From NCBI GenBank assembly GCA_005879815.1, contig VBKA01000011.1, forward strand, positions 1 through 10,440: a stretch of DNA of 10,440 nucleotides, given 5' to 3'. The notes beneath the pieces were generated by a model. The model saw only the letters and a program-made list of their open reading frames with translations. It was not told where the DNA came from and made no database searches. Source of the DNA: Chloroflexota bacterium. Its GTDB lineage: Bacteria > Chloroflexota > Limnocylindria > QHBO01. Positions 1 to 7,112 of this stretch are shown in pieces (within the stretch, counting starts at the first letter, position 1; each line of letters begins with the position of its first letter). The translations under genes were made by a program, and so were the position numbers.

Positions 1-2
1 TG

Positions 3-419
3 AACAAGCGCTTGCCATATTCCGTCGAGATCCAGGAGATCGGCCCGGGATTCTACGAGGTCAGCGCCGCGGACGCCCAGGCGCTGTTCGGCGATGCGGG
101 GCGCTGGCTGCCGGCCGTGGCGCGGGGCATCCGCCCGGCGTTTTCCCTCGACGGCGGGCCTCAGTACCGGGTCCGCTCCGAGTTCAGCGACGGCGTCTTG
201 ACGAGTCGCGGCTTCACCGTCACCGACCCCAAGCTCGCGCAGCAGGCCGGGATCGAGGCCGGCGACATCATCCTGAGCGTCAACCAGCGTCCCGTCGACG
301 GGCTCGCCAGCACCTATGCGATCTTCCTTGAGGTGACCGCCGACCCCACCCAGAGCACGGTGGCAGTGGAGCTCGACCGCCGCGGCACGAGGCTCACCAA
401 GACCTATTCGTTCCGCTGA
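3..419 (+). CDS. GspC-like PDZ-domain protein of a type II secretion-like system, 3' part only
   Basis: The reading frame is open to the left edge (first whole codon at 3) and ends at TGA 417-419, so this is the C-terminal ~138 residues of a longer protein. A TTG at 12 is merely an internal codon. The first ~70 residues hold a helix-rich segment (YEVSAADAQALFGDAGRW) followed by a strand-rich part. This resembles the region before the PDZ domain in deltaproteobacterial-type GspC. The end is a PDZ domain with the typical core GIEAGDIILSVNQRPVDG and a final beta strand. In known systems GspC is an inner-membrane protein whose periplasmic domains contact the secretin GspD. The facing secretin gene supports that role. 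The transmembrane N-terminus is outside the window, so a generic periplasmic PDZ protein or protease cannot be excluded. No protease motif is visible here. Confidence 0.65.
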   Translation, partial: NKRLPYSVEIQEIGPGFYEVSAADAQALFGDAGRWLPAVARGIRPAFSLDGGPQYRVRSEFSDGVLTSRGFTVTDPKLAQQAGIEAGDIILSVNQRPVDGLASTYAIFLEVTADPTQSTVAVELDRRGTRLTKTYSFR

Positions 420-2248
420 CGGCCGCGCGCCGAATCGGGGAGCGGCGAGGGTCTGAGGATGCGTGGGGTCACCAGGATAAGCAGCTCCGTCTTGCGGAGG
501 CTCTGCGTCGCGGCGCCGAAGAGAGGGCCGATCACGGGGATCCTCGACAGCAGCGGCACGCCAGATCGCTCGACGCCGCGACGGGTCCGAAGAAGGCCGG
601 CGATCACCAGCGTCTGATGGTCGCGGAGGGCCACTGACGTCTCGGCCTCTCGCTTCGTGAACCGCGGGCTACTCACCGGAGGCGGCTCCCGCTCGCCAAC
701 CGCACTGAGCTCCTGCCGCAGATCGAGGAGCAAGCCTCCCTGCTCTCCGATCCGCGGCGTGACGGTCAGGATGACACCCACGTCCTTCAATTCCACCCTC
801 TGCGTCGTGACGGTCGAGGTCACAGCCGGAGCGGCGGCTTGCGCCCCGGTGAGGACCGGCACCGATTCCGAGACGTTTACCACCGCCTTCTTGTTCTCGA
901 CGACCAGCACCTTTGTGGTAGAGAGCATGCTGACCTTGTTGTCGACGGCGAGGGTGTTCAGGAACGTGAGGACGCGGTCGGTGTCGAAGACGAGCGCGCT
1001 CAGTCCGGCAGGAATCGCGTCCTTGGGAATCGAGGGGAACGGGAGAGGCTGAGGCAGCTTGGCCAAGAGGGCCGGTGGTACGCTGACCGCCACGATGGGC
1101 CCGGCCTTGAGCGCCGCGGCCGCTGCAAACGTGGTCTCGTCCGTGAGGTTCAGCTCAAGGGCCAGCACCTCGATCACCACCTGTTGCGGCGTCCGGTCGA
1201 GCCGGCGGAGCGTCGCTTCTATCTCCGGCCAATCCCGCGCCGAGCTCACGACGGCCACCGCGTTGGTCACCTCATCGGCGACGAACCTCACCGCGGCCGG
1301 TGCGGCCGCCGGCCGGCCGTCGGCGCCGGCGTAGGTGGCGGTCATCGTCGCAGCGAGCTCCCGAGCCCGCGCGTGCTCGGGGAAGTAGAGGAAGACCCCC
1401 CGCCTCTCGGCGGGGTCCACGTCGAGCGCCTCGATGTGACGCCGGGCCTGCGCCACGGCGGCCGCGGCGCCGCGGACGATTACAGCGTTGAGTCGACGGT
1501 CAGCGGCCACGAACAGCGCCCGCTCGCCGGCCGACGTCAGGCGGGGGTCGCGAGCCGCCAAGGTGTTCAACGTCCCCGCCACCTCCCCCGCGTCGGCCCA
1601 CCTCATGACGATCACCTCGAGCTGGTCACGGCCGAGCGGGGCATCGAGCCGGCCCACGATCACCAGCAAGCGCCGGACGTTGGCGGCCGTGTCCGTGATG
1701 ATGAGCAGGCTGGCCGCCTCCTGGACCAGCAGGTTGCCGCGCGACGAGATGAGCGGGCGTAGGACCGAGGACAGCTCGGCGGCGGCCGCGGACGTCAGTA
1801 GCACGATCTGGGTGATGACCTCGTCGCCCGCGTGGGCCGGACCGGGATCGACGCCGACCACGGTCGGGATCATGCGCTGGTGAGCCCCTTCAATCCGGAC
1901 GATCTTGTAGAGGTGGCCGGCCGTCACGGCGGTGACTCCATGGGCCTCGAGGATGCCCAGCAGCACCCGGAAGAGCTCGGACTGGGCCACCCCGCCAGGC
2001 GTGACGACAGTGACCTTCCGCCCGCGCGCCTCCGGCTCGACCACGTAGTTGAATCCCAGGATCTCGCTGGCGGCCTGCAGCACGGTTTCGAGGTCCGCGC
2101 CATCGAAGTTGAAGATGACACGCGCTGCAGCCCGCGGATCGCGCGTCGGGGATTCGGCGACGGGAGCCGGCTGGGCGCCCGCAGGGGTGCTGGCGGCCAA
2201 AACCGCGCAGATCAGGGCGCCGCCGAGACGGTTGCGTGTCGCGCGCAA
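404..2248 (-). CDS. Outer-membrane secretin, GspD/PulD type
   Basis: This protein of 614 residues should form the multimeric outer-membrane channel of a type II secretion-like (or related pilus) machine. From the TTG at 2248-2246 it begins with a clean signal peptide: basic MRATRNR, hydrophobic LGGALICAVLAA, likely cleavage after AGA. Next come an N0 domain (~44-118, FNFDGADLETVLQAASEILG), N1-N3 ring domains (~143-203, ~209-275, ~283-352) and the secretin core (~354-598). The core includes the family signature VPLLSRIPVIGPLFG (564-578) and the closing strand ELLILVTPRIL. The frame stays open upstream to a GTG at 2548, but those 100 residues look non-coding and would bury the signal peptide, so the TTG is preferred. 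GAGG lies 5 nt before it. No pilotin-binding S-domain is evident after the core. The gene converges on the PDZ gene, the 3' ends overlapping by 16 bp. MSHA or type IV pilus secretins are alternatives, but the PDZ neighbour favours GspD. Confidence 0.9.
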   Translation of the reverse strand: MRATRNRLGGALICAVLAASTPAGAQPAPVAESPTRDPRAAARVIFNFDGADLETVLQAASEILGFNYVVEPEARGRKVTVVTPGGVAQSELFRVLLGILEAHGVTAVTAGHLYKIVRIEGAHQRMIPTVVGVDPGPAHAGDEVITQIVLLTSAAAAELSSVLRPLISSRGNLLVQEAASLLIITDTAANVRRLLVIVGRLDAPLGRDQLEVIVMRWADAGEVAGTLNTLAARDPRLTSAGERALFVAADRRLNAVIVRGAAAAVAQARRHIEALDVDPAERRGVFLYFPEHARARELAATMTATYAGADGRPAAAPAAVRFVADEVTNAVAVVSSARDWPEIEATLRRLDRTPQQVVIEVLALELNLTDETTFAAAAALKAGPIVAVSVPPALLAKLPQPLPFPSIPKDAIPAGLSALVFDTDRVLTFLNTLAVDNKVSMLSTTKVLVVENKKAVVNVSESVPVLTGAQAAAPAVTSTVTTQRVELKDVGVILTVTPRIGEQGGLLLDLRQELSAVGEREPPPVSSPRFTKREAETSVALRDHQTLVIAGLLRTRRGVERSGVPLLSRIPVIGPLFGAATQSLRKTELLILVTPRILRPSPLPDSARGRQRNE

Positions 2249-2280
2249 GGCTCCCTCAACGTGGCCCCACCGAGAGGGAG
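2246..2280 (-). promoter_or_regulatory. Shine-Dalgarno of the secretin gene inside a possible sequestering hairpin
   Basis: In mRNA sense, CTCCCTC (2280-2274) is separated by a 16-nt loop from GAGGGAG (2257-2251), followed by CC and the TTG start. The 7-bp complement is perfect and covers the whole ribosome-binding site. A small GTG/CAC pairing within the loop could extend it. Pairing would hide the site from the ribosome. The complementarity is seen directly; any regulatory role is inference. The site also decides the TTG start. Confidence 0.4.
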
Positions 2281-2615
2281 GGGGGCCAGCCGGACTTGAA
2301 TCTAGCACGAACGCCCAAGCGGGCCGAACGTCAGCTCTCTTGGTTTGCCGCCTTCTCCAGGGTTGTGAGCCCGCACTCGGACCCGTGGCCGAAGAACTGA
2401 AGTAGTAGTGAGTAGCGGATGAAGCCTCGGCCAATTGCCGCCAGGGCGCGAGGGGATGAGCGCGATCGTACACCGAAAATCGTTGGGGATGTGCGTACTC
2501 AGATGCCATGCTAAAGGCTAGACAGCGCAGCGGCTGATTAATGCTCACTCAAACATTTAACTCAGCCTCACCGGCTGCGCCTCCTTTACGGCGCGGCCCT
2601 CACCCGTTCCCACGC

Positions 2616-2771
2616 GCGATTCGAATAAAGTTGGTGCACACGGCGGACTTTAAATTTACTTTCATATCAGATCGGGGGACGAGACTCGGTGCGCCAACTG
2701 TTCAGATCTCCAAATTGGAGCTCAATTTGACGACGCATATGCTTGAGGCCGGCATCGCCTATCATTGGTAG
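2616..2771 (+). pseudogene. Possible fossil C-terminus of an outer-membrane beta-barrel protein (Omp25/OmpA-like)
   Basis: The frame from about 2616 to TAG 2769-2771 encodes RIKLVHTADFKF, a loop, then KLELNLTTHMLEAGIAYHW and a stop. The last residues fit the outer-membrane insertion signal: aromatic Trp at the end, Tyr at -3, Ile at -5, Ala at -7, Leu at -9. The arrangement of two strands around a polar loop resembles the end of small porin-like barrels (family ends such as R-A-G-L-N-Y-x-F). There is no matching upstream body, signal peptide or ribosome-binding site, so if genuine it is a remnant left by deletion or replacement. The match is short and could be chance. Confidence 0.3.
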
Positions 2772-2892
2772 GCCCACCCACCGGTCGAGGCATAGCTGCG
2801 TTCGACGCCCAGGATCCGGATTAAAGTGAATACTTGGAGTTGGCACAGATGTCGGCGATCTTCGCTTGAGTCCTACCTGGGCAGTCGACAAT

Positions 2893-2923
2893 TCGACAGG
2901 CAGGCCGCTCCGCGCAGTATAAT
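2893..2923 (+). promoter_or_regulatory. Sigma-70-type promoter of the fusion regulator, predicted near-leaderless
   Basis: A perfect TATAAT lies at 2918-2923, with a 5/6 match to the -35 box (TCGACA, 2893-2898) at a long 19-bp spacing. Only 9 nt separate the -10 box from the ATG at 2933. Transcription should therefore start about 2930-2931, leaving a 2-3 nt leader. No Shine-Dalgarno is present before this ATG (CAGTATAATTTCACCAGC), which agrees with leaderless translation. Confidence 0.6.
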
Positions 2924-2932
2924 TTCACCAGC

Positions 2933-5900
2933 ATGACGTCCCTGCCCGAGCTCCTTGGGCAGAGTCCGGCGATCACCGCGCTTCGGGAGCAGGTCACGCG
3001 GCTGCTTCAGCGCCCGGGGGGACGGCGGGCGCCGTCCACCCTGATCCAGGGCGAGACCGGCACGGGCAAGGGCTTGCTCGCTCGCGCGATGCATCGCGCC
3101 AGCCCTCGACGGGACGGGCCCTTCGTCGACCTCAACTGCGCAGCAATTCCCGAGACCCTGCTCGAAGCGGAGCTCTTCGGGTATGAGCGGGGCGCCTTCA
3201 CCGATGCTCGCCAGGCCAAGGCCGGTCTCTTTCAGCTCGCCCATGGCGGAACGATCTTCCTCGACGAGATCGCGCTCCTGCCCGAGAGCCTGCAGGGCAA
3301 GCTCCTCAAGGTGATCGAGGAGAAAACGGTCCGCCGGCTAGGCAGTACGCGGAGCGAGCCTGTGGACGTCTGGGTGGTCGCAGCCTCGAGCACCGATCTC
3401 GTCTCCGCCACCCGCGACCGGCGCTTCCGTGAGGACCTCTACCACCGGCTGGCGGTGCTCACCCTTTCGCTGCCGCCACTCCGCGAGCGCGGCCACGACG
3501 TCTTCCTGCTCGCTGAGCACTTCCTTCAGCGCGCCTGTCGCGAGTACGGTCTGCCCGCTAAGAGCCTGGATGCCGAGGCCCGGGGGGCATTGCTCGGCTA
3601 CGACTGGCCCGGCAACATCCGCGAGCTTGCCAACGCGCTCGAGCGTGTCGCGTTGCTCACCGAGGCGCCTGTCATCACCAAAGACATGTTGAGCCTGCCC
3701 GCGCGACGCCGGGAGGAGACCACAAGAGAACGGCCGGGGCTGAGAGACGAGTTGGGCGGTCTCGAGCGGGAGCACTTACTCGAGGCCCTCAGGAAGACCG
3801 ACTGGAACCTTTCACAGGCCGCCGAGCGTCTCGGCATTCCGCGCAACACGCTGCGGTACCGGGTCGAGAAGTACGGGCTGCGCCCGCCGCCCGCGACCAG
3901 GGCCAGGCCAGCCCGCGAAGCTCCGGTCGCGGATCCGGTGCCGGCTCCCGACGTGCCGACGTACACCAGCGTCAGGTGGGAGCCGCGCCGGCTCACGCTC
4001 CTGCGAGCCGTCCTCGTCCCCACCACACCGGACCGGCCGCTTTCCGCCGGCCGCTGGCTGGAGGTCGCGGGCGACAAGGCGCAGGCCTTCGGCGGCCGCG
4101 TCGAGGAGCGAAGCCCCACGGGTCTGGTGGCCGTGTTCGGCCTCGACCCTGTGGAGGATGCTCCCCGGCGCGCAGCGCACACCGCCATCGCCGTGCTGAA
4201 GGCCGTCGAGCGCGCAAGGGCCGACGGTGAGGCTGTCAGGGTCAAGCTGGCGATTCAGGTCGGTCGGTTCCAGGTCGGGTTCGCCAGCGGCCCTCCTCAG
4301 ATCGACCTCGACGCCAAGCACCTGGCGTGGGAGGTGCTCGAGGCGCTCTTGGCCAGGGCCGAAACCGACACGGTGGTGATGAGCGAGGCCGCAGCGCCGT
4401 TCCTCGAGCGCCGCTTCGAGCTGGAGCCGATTGACGCCGTCGAAGGCGCGCGGGCACGCGCCTATCGCCTCGTCGGGCACGAGCGGCCGGGATTCGGGAT
4501 CGGCCGGCGCATTTCCACCTTCGTTGGCAGGCGCCACAACCTCGAGGTGCTGGAGGGCCACCTGGCGGCCGCGATGCGGGGCCAGGGCCAAGTCATCGGA
4601 GTCGTCGGTGAAGCCGGCATCGGCAAGTCGCGACTGATTGCCGAGTTCCACCAGAGCTTGGCAGGGCAGCCCGTGACCTACCGAGAGGGCAGGTGCTTCT
4701 CCTATGCGAGCGCTATCCCTTACCTCCCTGTGCTCGCCATTCTGCGGCAAACCTGCGGGATCACCGAATCGGACGCCGACGACACGATCGTCACGAACGT
4801 GCGCCGCAGCCTGGAGACGGTCGGGATGAACGTGGAGGAGTCGGCGCCATATCTCCTCCAACTCTTCGGCCTCCGCGAAGGAACGGAGCGACTGGCCATC
4901 CTGACGCCTGAAGCGATCAGACTCCGGACGGTCGAAACTCTCCGCCAGATGATCCTGGGAGCCAGCCGGCAGTGGCCCGTGGTCTGCGTCGTTGAGGACT
5001 TGCACTGGACCGACACGACATCGGAGGAAGTCTTCGCCTCGCTCGTCAGCGATCTCGCCAACCTTCCCGTGATGGTCGTCTCCACCTACCGCCCCGGCTA
5101 TCGGCCGCCGTGGATCGATAAGTCCTTCGCGAGCCAGATGGCGCTCTCACCCCTCTCGCCCGAGGACAGTGTGACGATGGTGCGCTCCGTCCTTCCGGCG
5201 GGGACCGCCGAGCCTCTGGTCCAGATGATCCTGGACAAGGCCGAAGGCAACCCTTTCTTCCTCGAGGAGCTCTGCTTCGCGATCGAGGCGCACGGCGACA
5301 TGGCCACGACTCGCGCCGTCCCTGACACCATCGAGGAGGTGCTCCTCGCTCGCATCGAGCGCCTGCCGGACGAACCCAAGCGGCTGCTGCAGTCGGCCGC
5401 GGTGCTGGGCCGCGAGTTCCCGTCGCGCCTGATCCCGGCCCTCTGGCAGGGCTCGGGCTCGCCGGAGGCCCAGCTGGGCCTGCTCACCAGCCAGGAGTTC
5501 CTCTACCAGCGCACTTCCGGTCGAGAGACCGTCTACGTGTTCAAGCATGCGCTGACCCAGGAGGTGGCCTACACGACTCTTTCGCCCTCCACGCGGAAGG
5601 CGCTGCACGCGGCGGCCGGGCTGGCCCTGGAAACGCTCTTCGCCGACCGTCTGGAGGAGGCCTATGACGGCCTTGCCTACCACTACGCGAAGACGGAGGA
5701 CGTGGCGAAGGCCGTCGAGTACCTCAGCCGATTCGCCGAAAAAGCGGCTCGCGGCGACGCGCACAAGGAAGCGGTCCAGGCCTGGAAGGAGGCGCTCCAG
5801 CACGTCGAGCGGCTGCCCGCGGACGTGAGGGACCGCCGGCACCTCGAGCTCGTGCTCCGTCTGCCCTACTCACTGTTGCCGCTGGGGCGCATCGAGGAGA

Positions 5901-6964
5901 CCTGCACGATCCTGCTTCGCGAGCGCGAGCGTGTGGAACGACTTCAAGATGACGCCCTCGCTGGCCACTACTACTTCCTCCTCGCGCGGGCCTACATCTT
6001 CCTCGGCCACGACCTGGCAACCGAGAACGCGCGCCGCGCCGTCGCCGCGGCAGAGCGCTGCGGCGACGAGACGACGATGGGCAAGGCCTATAGCCTGCTG
6101 ACGCTCGCCGCTGGCCTGTCGGGACAGGCCGCGCGCGGGATCGAGGATGGCCGCCGAGCCGTGGCCCTTCTCGAGAAGACGAACGAGCAATCGTGGCTCT
6201 GTTACGCCTACTGGGCGCTGGGGCTCTGCTGCGCCCAGACGGGAGCGTTCGCGGAAGCGCTGGCCGCGGAGGCGCGGGCATTGGGGATCGCTCAGGCGAC
6301 CGGTGACCCGCAGGAAGCCTATGCAGCCTGGGTCATGGGGATCGTGCACGCGGCGATGGGCGAGTGGGAGCAGGGCGTCGCCGAATGTCAGCGCGCCGTG
6401 GAGAAGACGCGGGACGCGTTGAACCGTGCCATCGCCACGGGGTACCTGGGTTTCGCGTATCTGGAGAAGGGTGACACCGAGCGGGCGATCCTCGCCCTCC
6501 AGGAGTCAATCCCGTTCCTCCGTCAGTTCGGGTTCCGGGCTTTCGAGGGCTGGTTTACGGCGTTGCTGGCCGAGGCCCACCGGCTGCAAGGCCAGCTCGA
6601 CCGCGCGGACGAACTGGCTGGGAACGCCCTTCGGATTGCGACGGAAGCCAACTTCGGCGTTGCCAAGGGGTGGGCCCAGCACGCCCTGGGGCGAATCGCT
6701 CACGCGCGGGGCGACTTGCCGGGCGCGACAGCGAGACTTCACGAGGCTCTGTTGAGCTTCACCGCGGTTGACTCGCGCTACGAGAGCGCCCGGACCCACA
6801 TGGACTTGGCTGCCGTCGGCTGGGCGCGGGGCGACCGGGACGCGGCCCGGCGACACCTCGACGAGGCGTACGGCCTCTTCAAGGAGTTGGCGGTTCCTCG
6901 ATACCGCGATCGCGTGGAGCAGCTCGCCGCCGAGTTCGGAATACCGTTCGCGCAGGAGGGATAG
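2933..6964 (+). CDS. Sigma-54 activator fused to pseudo-cyclase, STAND ATPase and TPR domains
   Basis: A 1343-residue cytoplasmic regulator. Residues ~5-240 are a sigma-54-activator AAA+ domain: Walker A GETGTGKG (40-47), sigma-54 contact loop GAFTDA (87-92) in place of the usual GAFTGA, Walker B GGTIFLDEI (105-113), arginine fingers R166 and R172, sensor II WPGNIREL (225-232). The sensor I pair normally read Thr-Asn is Ser-Ser (152-153). Residues ~272-316 are a Fis-type helix-turn-helix. After a Pro/Ala-rich linker, ~351-514 resembles class III adenylate/guanylate cyclases but lacks both metal aspartates. Residues ~528-780 are an AAA_16/STAND-like ATPase (GEAGIGKS 559-566, VVCVVEDLHW 683-692), and ~900-1340 are TPR-like helical repeats. 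There is no N-terminal receiver or PAS domain, so the sensing part follows the DNA-binding part. The ATG at 2933 is needed to keep the start of the AAA+ fold. The adjacent sigma-54 promoter at 7113 suggests its target. Confidence 0.9.
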   Translation: MTSLPELLGQSPAITALREQVTRLLQRPGGRRAPSTLIQGETGTGKGLLARAMHRASPRRDGPFVDLNCAAIPETLLEAELFGYERGAFTDARQAKAGLFQLAHGGTIFLDEIALLPESLQGKLLKVIEEKTVRRLGSTRSEPVDVWVVAASSTDLVSATRDRRFREDLYHRLAVLTLSLPPLRERGHDVFLLAEHFLQRACREYGLPAKSLDAEARGALLGYDWPGNIRELANALERVALLTEAPVITKDMLSLPARRREETTRERPGLRDELGGLEREHLLEALRKTDWNLSQAAERLGIPRNTLRYRVEKYGLRPPPATRARPAREAPVADPVPAPDVPTYTSVRWEPRRLTLLRAVLVPTTPDRPLSAGRWLEVAGDKAQAFGGRVEERSPTGLVAVFGLDPVEDAPRRAAHTAIAVLKAVERARADGEAVRVKLAIQVGRFQVGFASGPPQIDLDAKHLAWEVLEALLARAETDTVVMSEAAAPFLERRFELEPIDAVEGARARAYRLVGHERPGFGIGRRISTFVGRRHNLEVLEGHLAAAMRGQGQVIGVVGEAGIGKSRLIAEFHQSLAGQPVTYREGRCFSYASAIPYLPVLAILRQTCGITESDADDTIVTNVRRSLETVGMNVEESAPYLLQLFGLREGTERLAILTPEAIRLRTVETLRQMILGASRQWPVVCVVEDLHWTDTTSEEVFASLVSDLANLPVMVVSTYRPGYRPPWIDKSFASQMALSPLSPEDSVTMVRSVLPAGTAEPLVQMILDKAEGNPFFLEELCFAIEAHGDMATTRAVPDTIEEVLLARIERLPDEPKRLLQSAAVLGREFPSRLIPALWQGSGSPEAQLGLLTSQEFLYQRTSGRETVYVFKHALTQEVAYTTLSPSTRKALHAAAGLALETLFADRLEEAYDGLAYHYAKTEDVAKAVEYLSRFAEKAARGDAHKEAVQAWKEALQHVERLPADVRDRRHLELVLRLPYSLLPLGRIEETCTILLRERERVERLQDDALAGHYYFLLARAYIFLGHDLATENARRAVAAAERCGDETTMGKAYSLLTLAAGLSGQAARGIEDGRRAVALLEKTNEQSWLCYAYWALGLCCAQTGAFAEALAAEARALGIAQATGDPQEAYAAWVMGIVHAAMGEWEQGVAECQRAVEKTRDALNRAIATGYLGFAYLEKGDTERAILALQESIPFLRQFGFRAFEGWFTALLAEAHRLQGQLDRADELAGNALRIATEANFGVAKGWAQHALGRIAHARGDLPGATARLHEALLSFTAVDSRYESARTHMDLAAVGWARGDRDAARRHLDEAYGLFKELAVPRYRDRVEQLAAEFGIPFAQEG

Positions 6965-6982
6965 CGATCGACTCCTGATCGC
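6964..6982. repeat. Short inverted repeat at the regulator stop codon
   Basis: GCGATC (6964-6969) and GATCGC (6977-6982) form a perfect 6-bp dyad around a 7-nt loop. It begins on the last base of the TAG stop. No T-run follows, so it is a poor intrinsic terminator. It could be an operator half of the regulatory region downstream, or chance. Confidence 0.3.
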
Positions 6983-6986
6983 GGGT

Positions 6987-7018
6987 AATTCCGGAGAGTC
7001 GAGAATTCCGGAAAGTCG
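6987..7018 (+). repeat. Direct repeat pair AATTCCGGRRAGTCG, candidate activator site
   Basis: AATTCCGGAGAGTCG (6987-7001) recurs as AATTCCGGAAAGTCG (7004-7018), a 14/15 match at a 17-bp period. Each copy contains the palindromic core TTCCGG. The pair lies about 120-150 bp upstream of the predicted sigma-54 start site, a usual distance for enhancer-like sites of these activators. Binding by the neighbouring regulator is inferred. Confidence 0.5.
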
Positions 7019-7026
7019 CGGGTCCT

Positions 7027-7061
7027 CGATCTTCGACACCGCGCCTGCCCGATCTTCGACA
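7027..7061 (+). repeat. Direct repeat pair CGATCTTCGACA, candidate activator site
   Basis: CGATCTTCGACA occurs exactly at 7027-7038 and 7050-7061, a 23-bp period (about two helical turns). The copies are about 80-110 bp upstream of the predicted sigma-54 start. They carry TCGAC cores. Further TCGAC/GTCGA pentamers lie at 6968-6972 and 6998-7002. The position and exact duplication suggest an upstream activating sequence; which protein binds is unknown. Confidence 0.5.
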
Positions 7062-7112
7062 GCACTCCTCGTTGTGCGTCCCCTAATCTCTTGATCTGCC
7101 GCATCTCTCATC

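Larger units (their letters stand above)
2249..2932. other. 684-bp intergenic region between the divergent secretin and regulator genes
   Basis: No intact gene is seen here. 2281-2540 is ordinary-looking sequence with many stops in plus frames. On the minus strand it is merely the unlikely extension of the secretin frame. About 2620-2740 is clearly richer in A+T than the rest of the window and holds a beta-barrel-like remnant (separate entry). It also contains overlapping dyads such as CTCCAA-A-TTGGAG at 2708-2720. The right end carries the TATAAT promoter of the regulator. I found no convincing promoter for the secretin, no tRNA and no T-run terminator. Confidence 0.6.

Noticed and set aside
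839..1762. Long plus-strand open frame (307 codons) opposite the secretin
   Set aside because: It is a GC-rich shadow of the secretin, with Arg/Gly/His-rich content, no domain resemblance and no start signal.
2401..2415. Short AGT-rich tandem repeat
   Set aside because: Too short (15 bp) and imperfect to mean more than local slippage.
2249..2548. Extension of the secretin gene to the GTG at 2548
   Set aside because: It would place 100 low-complexity, unrelated residues before a clean signal peptide. The TTG at 2248 has a GAGG at proper distance.
2841..2855. Second sigma-54 promoter candidate, TGGCAC-N5-TCGG
   Set aside because: The -24 half is perfect but the -12 half lacks TTGC and the essential GC, and a TATAAT promoter lies just downstream.
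3812..5005. Long minus-strand open frame (397 codons) opposite the regulator
   Set aside because: Antisense shadow of a gene with well-defined motifs; its composition is the mirror of the true frame.
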